A stretch of DNA of 64,000 nucleotides from Chloranthus sessilifolius (lineage: Eukaryota; Streptophyta; Magnoliopsida; Chloranthales; Chloranthaceae): contig CM037593.1 of NCBI GenBank assembly GCA_021018995.1, forward strand, positions 44,777,810 through 44,841,809, written 5' to 3'. Positions 1 through 11,220 of the stretch are shown piece after piece. Both the position numbers and the translations under genes were made by a program. Under the pieces are notes generated by a model, which was not told the DNA's origin, searched no databases, and saw only the letters and a program-made list of their open reading frames with translations. The number at the start of each line of letters is the position of its first letter. The first letter of the stretch is position 1.

Positions 1-1109
1 GTTCTGTTGTGATAGAAAATGAAAATCAAGATAATGTTGTTACAAACACTAATAATTTTTTCTTTTTGCAGTCCTAGTATATGGGCATTTAGTTTTTTTA
101 TGTATTTTTGGAAAAACTTTTACATGGCAGGGGAAAGTTCTATATGCATGGATTGTTAGTATTTAGAATCATTAGTATATGGACTAGTATTTAAAAGTTT
201 AAGGTTGTCCAATTTTTTCTAATTTAGTGTTGTTGAAAGCGCTGTTAAAAATTTCCACAGGTTTCACTAATAAGAAAGATCAATTCCCTTCTTTAGGGAA
301 GAAACATAAACCCATAGATTTGTTTTGTGCAACTAAGAAGGTCTAGCTTTTTAATTTTTATTTTTAGTAATTGGTGTACCTACAATTAGTGGCAGAACTA
401 AGACTTTCATTTAGGCGGGGCGCAAAATGAATTAGAGATAAATTTTATAGAATGAATACAAATTTAAACTAATTTATATTATAAAATATAAATTTTATTA
501 AAATTTCATAAAAAAAAAAATTTAACAATAAGACATTGACAATTATATATCATTCATTTACAAGAAAATCAAACTTTGAATCCATTGCCAACTGTAATGA
601 AAATTTCTCTTAAGGCAATTGTCCTATTTAGGAAATTAGGATTTAGGACTTAGGACTTAGGCATGTGAGATTGAGAAAGGGCTTTTAGATATGAGGGGAT
701 TTTAACTTTTTAAGTAAGGGACCAACTCTCCTGACCGTCATGTAAGCACCAAAATACCAACATTGTATTGATATGGAAGCACCTTCAAGATAGTATGTGG
801 TGTTATGATCAATTTTACTAGTATATAAATTAACAGGATACAAGCTCAAGATTTCTTAGCAAGTGAAGACAATTCAGTTTAGTAACTTTAGTTTGTCATG
901 ATTAATAACTTGTTTAAAGGCAGTCATGTGGCATTATTCGGCAAGGAATCATAACAAAATCTCAGAAGAGAGAGAGAGAAGTGAGCAGAGCCTATCAGAT
1001 AACAAAATTTTAATACATCACGAAGAATAATAAAAATAAAGCATATATTAAGTTATGAAAAAGGACGTAATAGAATAATTTCCAAGGAACTTAATAATAT
1101 AGAAACTAA
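1..1109. other. AT-rich sequence with no recognisable gene
   Basis: No open frame or RNA gene can be supported here. A pyrimidine tract ending in TTTTTGCAG near 60-70 looks like a 3' splice site, but no coding exon follows it. A stretch near 380-420 (GTGGCAGAAC, then a run of G and GC) resembles the end of some plant hAT elements, but I could not find a matching partner end. The rest is poly-A/T-rich. Confidence 0.5.
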
Positions 1110-1477
1110 GGCTACGTATGGCATAACTCTCTGCTAGCCCCTGCCATAGCAAAGTTCACCTGCTTTAGCAGGTTCCCATCCTCTTTGCTAACATCCCACT
1201 ACCTGCTTTAGCAGGTACCCCTTCTAATTGATAACTCCTTGCATAGCAAGATTTCATGCAAGATTTACTTGTTCAATAGTTCTACCCTCCTTGCTACTCA
1301 CTCCTTGCTAGAGCAGATTTTATTTGCTCTGGTAGGGAGTTAGAAAAGAGCAGGGAGGTTGCTGATAGAATAGGTAAATCCTCCTTTACAAGGAGTTAGA
1401 AAAGAGAATGGGAACCAACTAAAGCAAGTGAACTCTGCTCTGGCAAGGGCTAGCAAAGTGCTATGCCATACGCAACG
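1110..1477. mobile_element. Foldback MITE with long terminal inverted repeats
   Basis: The left end, starting GGCTACGTATGGCATA, pairs with the right end, whose reverse complement starts CGTTGCGTATGGCATA. The match continues for about 70 bases with few mismatches. The inside also folds back: AACTCCTTG on the left pairs with CAAGGAGTT on the right, and GCTAGAGCA pairs with TGCTCTGGT near the middle. The whole 368 bp is therefore one long hairpin. It has no coding capacity. Flanks read TAA on the left and TTA on the right, which could fit a PIF/Harbinger-type 3-bp target, but they are not identical. The superfamily stays open. Confidence 0.75.
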
Positions 1478-2500
1478 TTAATGTTTCTCGTGGCAATATG
1501 GAGAGCAGAACCTGCATCCCTAATATCTCATGAATAGCCGCAACTCACATTCAAAATTTTAACAAATATTGGGGTTGAAACTTGGAAATACAATATAAAT
1601 AAAAGACTAATTTCACATACCATACAAATAAAATAAAGAGAATATCCTGCATTAACGTTGCTAAATTGTTGTAAATTTAATAGATAATCCAAGTATCTAA
1701 CTCTACTACTCGTCTACATAGAAAAATCCAACATGATCGTTTATTTTCTCATATCAAAATCAAAACCCTAGGCATAGAGAAATCAATTGGATACCTTGGC
1801 TTTGAGGGATCGACTTTCTGAAAGTTCTTGACGACTGAAATTATGCGATCGGAGTCGCAGACCTCCGATTTGTCGAAGAACGAACCTTTAAGGGTTTAGA
1901 GAGAGAAAAGAGATAGAGAGGGGTTCTAGAGAAGGGAGGGTGTGGTTTAGAGAGAGAAAATAGATAGAGAGAGGGTTGAGAAGGAGGGCGTGGGTTTAGA
2001 GAGAGATGTTAAGTTGTATTTATAAAAAAAAATTGGGTTTTTTGGGTTTTTTTAGTGCGGGCGCTCGCCCACACTAACCTCTATGTGGTTTCACTTCTGC
2101 CTAATAGCTCCATTAATTAAAGTGCACGCCCATTCTTTTGTCTGAAAAATTGATAATTTTTTGCAATCTATATATGTCCATTTTATTATCTCTAAAAATA
2201 TCTTGTTAATTAGATAATTTCAAACTAACCAAACATCCTTAAAAGTGCTATTTCCAGAGCAACAATATAGCTGCTATTAAAACAGTAATCCATGATATAA
2301 CTTAATTCATGCATAAAAAATAACTATATGTTGATGACAGCAGCCACTAGAAAGACATAAATGTACAATAAAATGCAAAGATAAACTAAAACCTTCTATA
2401 ATAGTGGCTAATCTTATGAAAAAAAGAAGTTCAAACAAAAAACATATATTTAGATCCAAAATGAAAATAATATACCTATGTGATAAAAAAATTTTGTTTG
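1478..2500. other. Intergenic stretch with a CT-rich minus-strand leader candidate
   Basis: No coding frame is supported. The middle holds GA-rich runs (GAGAGAGAAAA units, 1895-2010) described in the promoter entry. At 2055-2075 there is an imperfect palindrome, GTGCGGGCG followed by CGCCCACAC. The remainder, 2100-2500, is AT-rich with nothing recognisable. Confidence 0.4.
1785..2025 (-). promoter_or_regulatory. Candidate core promoter and 5' leader, minus strand
   Basis: Read on the minus strand, a TATAAATA box lies at about 2024-2017. About 30 bases downstream a CT-rich leader begins, with several CTCTCTCTAAACCC units, as in many plant 5' UTRs. It ends near 1790 in CCAAGGTATCC, which fits an exon/donor boundary (AAG|GTATCC), and CTAGGGTTTTGATT follows in the putative intron. 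No coding exon is visible to the left, so this may be the relic of a gene or part of a repeat. This is inference from composition and motifs only. Confidence 0.3.
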
Positions 2501-2980
2501 ATGATGGTTAAAAGCAATGAGGTATCACGATAATCTTGTTGAATGAACAAAGTTATTGATTATTTGCTTTACATTGATCTCTCACATGCATGCAAACATT
2601 TACCCATTCATTGGAGCTATTTTATTTTGAGAGTATACCTAAAGTGAGGATTGAGTCGAGACATGGGATCCGACGATTCACTGTTTGGGCTGGTCTCGTG
2701 ATGGAAGAACTTTAGCGTTGATATGCACACACATCACGTCTAGGCATGAATGAAGGAAATTTCTAAGGATTGGAGCATTGAACTGATTTGAATAGATATT
2801 AATAAGATTAGCATGGCATTGGTATTCGATATTGAGGATTCACATGTTACAACAATTAATGGTTTTTGTATTGCAAAGTATATATGTTATGAAAACTAAT
2901 TTTGAAAACTCAAATTACCAATGGTTTTAAAATTATTTTCGAAGTTTGTGGGTAACTTCACTGTAAACCCTCAGGAGACG
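2500..2980 (+). other. Probable internal 3' part of element Z, non-coding
   Basis: This stretch runs without a break into the repeated segment that starts at 2981 and shares its base composition. Residues from 2955 (CTTCACTGTAAACCC...) lead straight into the PPT-proximal repeat, so it is probably the tail of the internal region of fossil Z. No domain can be recognised. Confidence 0.35.
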
Positions 2981-4123
2981 CAACTCTTCTACTAGGGATC
3001 ACCGGGGGGTTTAAAGGCTTGTTGCATATGCTAAATGCAATTGTGCTCCCTACGAAAGTGACATTTACTTTTATAGAATAGTTATTATTTTTGCTTTTGG
3101 CTTTGTTTTTAAATTTTGCCTTTGCTCGAGGACTAGCAAAGTTGAGGTTTGGGGGTGTGATCAGCCTTCAAAACTGTATATTTTATGCCCAAATATTGGC
3201 CTTGCTAACCCTCATTTAACTACTAATGTTTACCTTTAGTGTGAGATATGTTATAACAAGATTGAAGGCCGAAAGTGTGCAAAAGTGGTTAAAAGAGCAA
3301 AGATGTCAAAGACCCAAAGCCATGACCAAGTAGTTGTGCTGAAAAGAAACCCAAAAGAAGTCAACTCTTCCACTAGGGATCACCTGGGGGTTTAAAGGCT
3401 TGTTGCATATGCTAAATGTAACTGTGCTCCCTACGAAAGTGACATTTACTTTTATAGAATAGTTATTATTTTTGTTTTTGGCTTTGTTTTTAAATTTTGC
3501 CTTTGCTCGAGGACTAGCAAAGTTGAGGTTTGGGGGTGTGATCAGCCTTCAAAACTGTATATTTTATGCCCAAATATTAGCCTTGCTAACCCTCATTTAA
3601 CTACTAATGTTTACCTTTAGTGTGAGATATGTTATAACAGGATTGAAGGCCGAAAGTGTGCAAAAGTGGTTAAAAGAGCAAAGATGTCAAAGACCCAAAG
3701 CCATGACCAAGTAGTTGTGCTGAAAAGAAACCCAAAAGAAGTAAACTCTTCCACTAGGGATCACCTGGGGGTTTAAAGGCTTGTTGCATATGCTAAATGC
3801 AACTGTGCTCCCTACGAAAGTGACATTTACTTTTATAGAATAGTTATTATTTTTGCTTTTGGCTTTGTTTTTAAATTTTGCCTTTGCTCGAGGACTAGCA
3901 AAGTTGACGTTTGAGGATGTGATTAGCCTTCAAAACTGTATATTTTATGCCCAAATATTAGCCTTGCCAACCCTCATTTAACTACTAATGTTTACCTTTA
4001 GTGTGAGATATGTTATAACAGGATTAAAGGCCGAAAGTGTGCAAAAGTGGTTAAAAGAGCAAAGATGTCAAAGACCCAAAGCCATGACCAAGTAGTTGTG
4101 CTAAAAAGAAACCCAAAAGAAGT
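2981..4123 (+). repeat. Three direct copies of a 381-bp segment (PPT/LTR-start of Z)
   Basis: Units begin with CAACTCTTC(T/C) at 2981 and 3362 and at about 3743, so the period is 381 bp. Copies are nearly identical, with the third slightly more diverged. Each unit holds a purine-rich tract, GAGGTTTGGGGG, followed at once by TGTGATCAGCC. That is the layout of a plant LTR-element polypurine tract and the start of its 3' LTR. The junction between internal region and LTR is therefore present three times (near 3156, 3537 and 3918). Confidence 0.9.
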
Positions 4124-5490
4124 CATTTCGACTGGTCATAATTGAATCTGGACCGATTGAGATGCTACATCAGAAGAAATGAAGTAGCAATAAAGAAACA
4201 ACATTTCTTGATCGATCGAGTCCATTGAAGCTTCAGAAATTACAAGTGAACCGGTCGAGTCCATTAAAGCTTCAAAAATTACAAGTGGATCGGTCGAGAT
4301 GCAATTTGACCAGTCGAGACCAAACAGAAAGTTGGGGCTTCTTATAGATATAAACTTGACTCGTTGAAACTGATTTTGACCAGTCGAGTCTGGAGACTGC
4401 AGTTCAAAGAAATAGGCAGCTGGACCAGTCGAAATCCATTTCGGTCGGTTGATATTCAATGAAAAAGAGGATCTATGCACCTGAAGAACAAATCCATAGC
4501 GTGAACGGTCATATCCATTTTTGACCGGTCGAGACAGGTATTTTGTGTAATTTTTCAGGTTTGACAGGCTGTTATTACTGGCTTTCGAGAGTCCTTACTT
4601 ATCCATCTTCTCTAGCTGATTTTTGGGGTGATTATAGGGATTACTTGCCATTTATAATTGTTGTACTAGGGCCTTATGATCTATAAATAAGGAGTCTAGA
4701 GTTAGGATTAGGAAAGTCTCGCAGCCGTGAGTCTTCTTAGGGTTTTAGTTTCTTTTATGCTTTCTAGAATTTAGTTTTCAGTTTTAGAGAGTTGTGAGAG
4801 ATTTTGTGATCTGTAATCATTGTTAGATAATCGAATCAGTGATGATGGAGATCAATCCGACGATGCGTAGTTAACTTCTCCAAGGCTGGGATCCCTTGTA
4901 ACATTATAGATGAGTTTTTAATCTAATTTCTATTTCTTTTTCTATTTCAAATTTCTTGTGGTACGATTGTATGTTTGAGGTTTATGATTGTTATCGTAAA
5001 CATGCTAGTAGCGATTTATTTATGTTTTATTTAGTCCTAATGGCCTTGTAGGGATTATGGTTAGATCTAATAGGATAGACACCTTCGGATTAGCTCTTGT
5101 AGCATAGTTTCATCAGTTATGTGAAATGATGTTTACCGCTTAGGTCGCTAGTGATTAGACAAATCATATCGTTCTAGCTGCTTTGTGACTATAAATAGGA
5201 TGTAATTCTTATACCAAGCTTTAGCTTATAGCGAGGAGCAGAACTGTTACTTGAAATTCAGAATAGGATAAGAGTAGGATTTATATTATTTACGACCCTA
5301 TGACCCAAGAGGGATCCCAGGACGCTCTCTCATAACTTTTCTAATTCTATTTTTATTTGCTTTTTAGTTATTTTAATTAGAAAGCTTTATTTAAAATTTC
5401 TTTGATTAAGACTGTAGTTAGGAAGTAAACGACAAGTCCCTGTGGTTCGACACCCTTGTACTTGCCCTAGTACTTTGGACTTGTGCACTT
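3156..5490 (+). mobile_element. Fossil LTR of a Ty3/gypsy-type element (Z), Athila/Tat-like
   Basis: The LTR start follows the purine tract described for the 381-bp repeat. A TATA box, TATAAATA, lies at 4682-4689, about 60 bases before a stretch that could be the transcript start. Near 5430-5475 the sequence AAGTCCCTGTGGTTCGACAC appears, a phrase commonly seen near the 3' end of LTRs of Athila- and Tat-like plant elements. No coding remains can be assigned to Z inside the window, and the exact right end is not defined. Family assignment is from memory of such elements. Confidence 0.6.
4126..4545. repeat. Array of GACCGGTCGA-like palindromic words in Z
   Basis: About eleven degenerate copies of TGACCGGTCGAG lie 20-60 bases apart (for example near 4209, 4251, 4287, 4308, 4378, 4422 and 4527). 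The core GACCGGTC is self-complementary and contains CpG. Open frames crossing it (such as the minus-strand one at 4136-4480) come from the repeated word and are not a gene. Confidence 0.8.
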
Positions 5491-5499
5491 GAAAGGTTA

Positions 5500-6100
5500 C
5501 TATTTAGAATGATCATAAGGTTTTGATTGCTTGACTTGATTTTGATACTTGATATCGCCATGATAATCCTGAATTGATCTCGACTGCTTGATCACTACTT
5601 GATTTGGCCTTGATTACTTGAAATGGTCTTAAGGACTTGAAACGATAAGGACCCAATTACTTGACTTCGTGATGGTACTTGACCGATTGACATAGATCGG
5701 ATTACTTGATTTTCTTGATATTACTTGGCACCATTTGACTGATTGATATTGATTGGATTGCTCGATATGACTCATGTTACTTGATCTTATTTTGATCGAT
5801 TGATATAGTCGTAATCTTTTCTTGCATTACTCTTTCAGATGTAGATTGATTCCCTAGACTTGATGTGATTTTGATATTGATGCTTCTTGTATTGATATAG
5901 TTTCTGATTGATAGGTGTGATTAGATTGTTTGATACCACCATAAACGGTGTTATAAAATTGATTGATTGACATTGATCGCTTTGAGTCGATTTGACATGA
6001 TAAATAAAAGTCATAGATCGACCACATATTCGAGAGATTTTAATTAATAAGATTTTCTCTATTGATTGATAAAGAAAAATCATCACCTATCGACAAACAA
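5500..6100. repeat. Interspersed TACTTGA / GATTGATA word array
   Basis: Between Z and the X1 start, the words TACTTGAT, GATTACTTGA and TGATTGATAT recur every 20-40 bases. No domain is seen. The same style of TTGA-rich low-complexity sequence appears inside both X units near 23.9 and 53.1 kb, so this may be internal sequence of the X element upstream of its PPT. Confidence 0.5.
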
Positions 6101-6394
6101 ATTCCACCCTAAGTTAAAATCTTTAGGGCCAAAGCCGTAGGTGAAAACGGTCAAGGTCAGTCAACCAATACTTCCTAAAACTCGAAGAGGAGACAAATCA
6201 CGCCTATCATCAGCATAACTAAAAATTTAATTTGATCCTAACCTTTCATTTACTTGATATATAAAATTTTTAAATAATCATGACCTTGATTTCGAGCCTG
6301 AAAAGAGAACTAGCCACACTGAAAGCTGAAAAGAAGAAATGGAAATTGCAGGTATTTCTGAAACACACCTGATAGTTTCCGAGGACGAAATCTT

Positions 6395-6411
6395 CTTTAA
6401 GGAGGGGAGGA
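6395..6411 (+). other. Polypurine tract in front of the X1 LTR
   Basis: The preceding bases TTCCGAGGACGAAATCTTCT, then TTAAGGAGGGGAGGA, match the well-known 3' end layout of plant Tekay/Del-type chromoviruses. The LTR begins immediately after it with TGTAACAC at 6412. About 280 bases upstream are in the same style, but no chromodomain is readable. Confidence 0.75.
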
Positions 6412-8529
6412 TGTAACACTTGTCCCTCGATTTCTGTGTTGATCAAATTGTTGACTGAGACCTGATTGTGCCAAGTGACTACCTGAGGCCAGGTCCATTA
6501 AAGTTTGTGAGGCACCCACCTTAGATTGATATGATATTACCCATTTCTAGTGGCACCCATAGGGCACCCTATTTATTGGAATGGGTGTGTTAGAAATGTA
6601 GTAAAACACACACCACATCTCATACCTGGCGATCAGCCCGGAGTGTTTTCTAGTGGACCTAGACTCGAGGTTTGACTTGAATTGAGCTTGAGCCTTGGTG
6701 GTGATAAGGAGATCATCGCCAACGAATCAGATTTTAATGATGTTGATAGGATTTCTTGATGGAATGAGTCAAACCTAGACCCATAAAATAGAAAGAATTA
6801 GATGCACTAACATTTAAGGTTATGTGTTTGTGTCTTGCTAGGAGCAAATGCCTTCTTGTAATTTTGAATAAAGCCCAAGGGCATTTATAATTAAATTATC
6901 TAATTTTTATAATTAGAAATTAGAATTATACAAATCTCTAGCATATCCTAACCCTTAATCCATTTGACCAAAGTTTGACCCATCTGACACCACAAAATTT
7001 CCTTAGAGAAATCTAGGGTGATAGATGCACCCTTACACACGTTCCACAAGATAAGTTAGACATTTGAAAATCGCATATTTTGAGGGCCTTGAGAACCACA
7101 AAAGACGAGATGTGACTTGAGCGTGTGGTGTGAAGTGGACCATGTGGGGTCCACTATCACATACGCATGTGAGCTTGAGAAGAGAGAGGAGAGAGGGAGT
7201 TGCCTTGGGAAGTAAAGGGAGGCTTTGGTAAGCAAATGGATAGACACGTGGCATAATTTTTCAGCCCTAGCCTTGTCTCCCCAAGCCATTGCAAAAATCG
7301 AATTTCATAGGGGACTCCCTTCATTCCACCATTTCCATCTTTTTCTTCCTCTTGAAACCTCCATGGAAGCTCTTCTCCTACCTTGAATTTGCCCTCAACA
7401 TCTAGCTATCAAAACCCACATCCAACACCACCACTCAACCCCCCACACCTCCTAGTCTAACATATATTAATTTGGGCTCCATCCCAATCCCTTGAACTAC
7501 TCGAATCAAGACAAACCAACAAGCTAGGAAGGATCAAGCCACGGTCTTGTCTTAGTTTGCTTGTTTGGAATTTCTAGTCTTGTAGTATAGGTTTAGGTCC
7601 ATAGGTTTCAATTTTTTTGGGCTGTTTTTAGAACTTTAGTTCGGGAATTTTTATATATTGTTTATACCAACAGATTTGGAGACTATGCATGTGATCAACA
7701 TGATCATGCAAGGCCATCCAATGGTCTAGATTGGCTAAATAGGTTAAGGCCAACATTGTGTAGTATTTCTCTTGAATTATTTTGAAATTTTGTATAGGAA
7801 AATGGATTTTTGCTTTGAACTTTTTAAAATTCTGGAACAATATTTAGACCAACAAGTTTGGAGGCCATGCATGTCATCAAAATGATCATGCAAGGTCATC
7901 CAATGGTCTAGATTGGTCAACAATTTCAAGACCAACACAATTTAGAATTTCCTTGGATTTTCCTTGACTGTTTACAAAAAAGATTGAATTTTTTATTTGA
8001 AACTTTTAAAATTTCTGGAACATATGCTGACCAGCATGTTTGGAGGCCATGCATGTGATCAAATGATCATGCAAGGCCATCCAATAGTCTAGATTGGTCA
8101 AATATATCAAGACCAACATATTTTTAAATTTTCTTGGGTTTTCCTTGAATTTTTTTGTAAAAACAAATGGATTTTGTTTGAAACTTTTGGATTTTTCTGG
8201 AACAAATGTTTGACCAGAATTATTGGATGCCATGCATGTGATCAACATGATCATGCAAGGCCATCCAATATTCTAGATTGGTCAAAGAGGACCCATATTC
8301 ATTATTGTGTGTAAAATTTCAAATTCTAGCTTATTAATTCCATGCTATAGTACATATATTAAATGGATATTATGGATTTCATCCATATGTTTTATGAATG
8401 ATTTAAATGGTTTTGATCTCTGGAAATTAATAATTTGATAATGGATTTTTAGATCAAATGTATGGCTCTAGATGCATGTTGATACTATGAGTAGTATAGT
8501 GTAGATTAATGTCATTTCTTTTGATACAA
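6412..8529 (+). mobile_element. Fossil X1, left part of a very long LTR-like unit
   Basis: X1 starts TGTAACAC directly after a chromovirus-type PPT. It has no protein domain. It is interrupted at 8529/8530 by element A and resumes at 21119. Segments match the second unit X2: the CT-rich stretch 7300-7560 and the gene-free stretch to about 7715 match 25600-25990 closely enough to align by eye. The start, PPT and TGT...ACA-style ends mark it as LTR sequence of a Ty3/gypsy chromovirus, though its total length (about 6.5 kb with the right part) is unusual. Confidence 0.65.
7640..8290. repeat. Four diverged tandem copies, period about 180 bp, in X1
   Basis: Copies centred near 7695, 7870, 8050 and 8235 share a near-palindromic core, GCATGTGATCAACATGATCA, with TGCAAGGCCATCCAATGGTC close behind it. 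Between the cores are A/T-rich spacers with TTTGAAACTTTT and TCTGGAAC. One more core sits at 25968-25995 in X2. Short open frames here (minus strand, 7628-7840 and 8006-8254) follow the repeat and are not genes. Confidence 0.85.
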
Positions 8530-11097
8530 TGTAACGTCTCTAAGTTCTGACCCAGGAACTGTACGCCTCAGTACATGTGCCCGACGGTTCACATGTCGAA
8601 GATCGTACCGATGGGCTAAGTAATGTCTATAGATCAAATCTGACGAAAGGGATTTTGTATAAGTAGGCTAGGTTATGAGTTAGTGAACCCTCGTACACCC
8701 AACCCTGGTGTAGCTATTTTGTACCCAAGCCTAGGCCTAGGTTAAAAGGAAATAATTGCCTCATTTGTATTTGCATTCAAAACCCTATTTATTGCTCATC
8801 ATTTGGAATTAAGAGGAGAGAGGGTGAATCGGGTGTTGAATGCGGATTGAATGCGAGAGCGATCCATTCTCGAGGCTAGCTGCTAAGGGTTTGGAGCAAC
8901 AAAAAAGCCGTTGTCCGCTTGGTAAACCCTAGTACGATTTAGAAGTAAGGATTAATGATTCAGATGAAATCAAGGTATAAAAATTAAGCTTAAATCGTAA
9001 AATTATGTTAGTAATGATTTTTATTCAATTTAAGATCAAAGAATCACAAGAAATGAGGTTCGATTTGGGAAAGAGAAGAGAATGAATGCGAAAACCCAAG
9101 AACAGATGAAATCTGTTTATTTCGGCCGATCGAAATTTAGTTCGATCAATCAAAACGGACTTAAGAAGGAAGAATTTGATGTCTGAAGAAATTCGTTCCA
9201 TTGAAATAAATTTCGATATAATGAAATGTGTTCAATCGATCGAAACGTATAGAACAGAGATTGTGAAAAAGCTTGTTGTGAGGATTCGACCGATCGAAAT
9301 ATCTTCGATCGATCAAATTAGAAATTCGACCGTTCGAATTAAAATTCGTTCAATCGAACTGTGGTTTGCTAATTAGCTTCTGAGGGATTCGACCGATCGA
9401 GATATTTTCGATCGATCGAATTATATGATTCGATCGACTGAATTAGGATTCGTTCGACCAAATCGTGATTTGGTCAAATTGGCTTCTGTGGGATTCGATC
9501 GATCGAAATATCTTCGATCGATTGAATTTGTGATTCGTTTGATCAAACTGGGAAATCGTTCGATCGAACTGAGAAGTGCTATATATATTCTGAGGAGTTC
9601 AACCGATTGAAATCGGGTTTCGATCGATCGAAATATGGATTCGATCGATCGAAATTCCCAGATTCGAGATTTTATTGTATTTTGACTGAGAGATTTAAGG
9701 GAAATCTTCCGAGGTTTGTTTAGCATCGTTCTAATATGTGAACCATGAATTTGATATGTTTAGGTGACTTGGTGTTGTGTGATGAGAAGCTAACCCAAAC
9801 GGCAGATTGAGCGCGTGCGGGTTGAGATCTCGAGGTAGGGAAAACCTAATATAATGTACATTTAATATATTAGCATGTATGTTATGTATGATGTGTTCTT
9901 TGAAAAAAATCATGTGAATTGTATTACGATGCGCTATTTGATAAAACCATGTGAGTTTTGTGATAACTTCGAACTGAAAAATAATATGCATAGTATGCTT
10001 TTGAAAATGTGTGTTTATGAGCAATCTTTCAAGATTCAATTCGAGTTGATAAGTGTGTTTGTGACTTTGGACAAACTTTCAAACTAAACTATAATTACTA
10101 CTTTACATATCGATGAGTTATATGTATGCACTTCGATTTGAGGTTCTATGTGAATACCCGACCAACGCGGCAGTATAACCATGACTGACACGACAAGATA
10201 TCCGTGATCGGTACGGCGGCCAATCCGTACACCCTTTGTGCTATGTGTGTTTTTGCGACTCCTATCGTAGAACGGTGTTCGGCCAAGTGTCCAACTTTAT
10301 GGGACCTTGGATATATGTGAAAATGGTTTACATGAACGACGATGGTGGGTATTCCATTGGGGGCTCGAGGCTATAGTTCCTCATGCAATAAATTAAGTAA
10401 AACACCTTTAAGTTTCTTTTCATTCATTAAGATCATGATGTGTACGTGTGTTTACATTTCCAAGCATCATATATGTGTTTCATTCCATGACATTACTAAT
10501 GTACATTCGTTTCGCTAAACTTTATTTTCATTATGTCATAAGATATATGTTTGATGTTCATACTATACATGTTATGAGTTTTTCCCTACCGAGCATGGAA
10601 AAGCACATTCCTCGACTAAATGTCACAGGTTCAGGTGAAGACATTGGAGCTGAGATTTCAGAGAGAGAGGATCTTGACTATTCACCTGGTGAGGAGTTGG
10701 AAGAAATCCCCCCTGAGGGTTGTTTTCTGTGTACAATGCCTAATATATCTGGTCTTAGGTTGAAGGATTAAAAATTATTAAGTTATTATACGGGATATGG
10801 GTATCACTGAATGATGATATAAATTCTTTTTGGTGAACCATGTTTCGGTAAGGAAGGGTCCTTACCGGTGGTTCTTGTCAGTTCTTTTTCCATAGGCATT
10901 CATATGGAATTAGAACCGTCATTTTGAGTTTTTGATGGTAAACATTGGTACCTTCTTATTTTGTTAATGTTAGTTAGTTATGATTTTGCTTTGTTTCCAT
11001 TGTACGAATGATATACCAAGTATCCGTTCGGGGTTCGGCCTTAGCGCCAACCCACTGACGACGCGGGTTTCGAGGTGCCAAAATCTGGGCTGTCACA
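8530..11097 (+). repeat. 5' LTR of fossil A
   Basis: 2,568 bp, TGTAACG...CTGTCACA. It aligns along its whole length with 18519-21118. It contains a palindromic word array (9110-9665) and a conserved stretch at 10570-10770 (CCCTACCGAGC to GTCTTAGG) also seen in 3' LTR and in diverged form in solo LTR S. The short open frames inside it, such as 10448-10771, are not supported as genes. Confidence 0.92.
9110..9665. repeat. TTCGATCGATCGAA palindrome array in the A 5' LTR
   Basis: About twenty copies of the 14-base palindrome or close variants, 15-40 bases apart. They sit in a higher-order repeat of about 105 bp, visible as three units starting near 9284, 9389 and 9493 and each ending in a GCTTCTG(A/T)GGG-type spacer or its remnant. 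The palindrome is rich in GATC and CpG. The frames read RSIE/FDRSIE repeatedly on both strands because the word is self-complementary, so the ORFs here are artefacts. Confidence 0.9.
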
Positions 11098-11099
11098 GT

Positions 11100-11111
11100 T
11101 GGTATCAGAGC
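11100..11111 (+). other. Primer binding site of A, tRNA-iMet type
   Basis: TGGTATCAGAGC, the sequence complementary to the 3' end of plant initiator tRNA-Met, lies two bases after the 5' LTR end. This fixes the LTR boundary and the strand of A. Confidence 0.95.
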
Positions 11112-11220
11112 AACAGCTTTAGAGACATTTGACACGTCTTAAACAGTTTCAGATTGAGATTTTGTCAAAAATGAGGGACCGTCTGTTAATGAGACCTTTT
11201 TTTCATTATAACAGATTCTA

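Noticed and set aside
380-2100. hAT element with one end near 380
   Set aside because: Only one end resembles a hAT terminus; no matching inverted end or 8-bp duplication was found.
4136-4480. 114-residue minus-strand frame
   Set aside because: It is produced by the self-complementary GACCGGTC words and has no domain or codon pattern of a gene.
9110-9665. CRISPR-like array
   Set aside because: Copies are short, palindromic and degenerate, spacing is irregular, the host is a plant and the array is repeated in both LTRs.
9425-9726. Overlapping frames on both strands rich in RSIE
   Set aside because: A palindromic word is open on both strands; they follow the array limits exactly.
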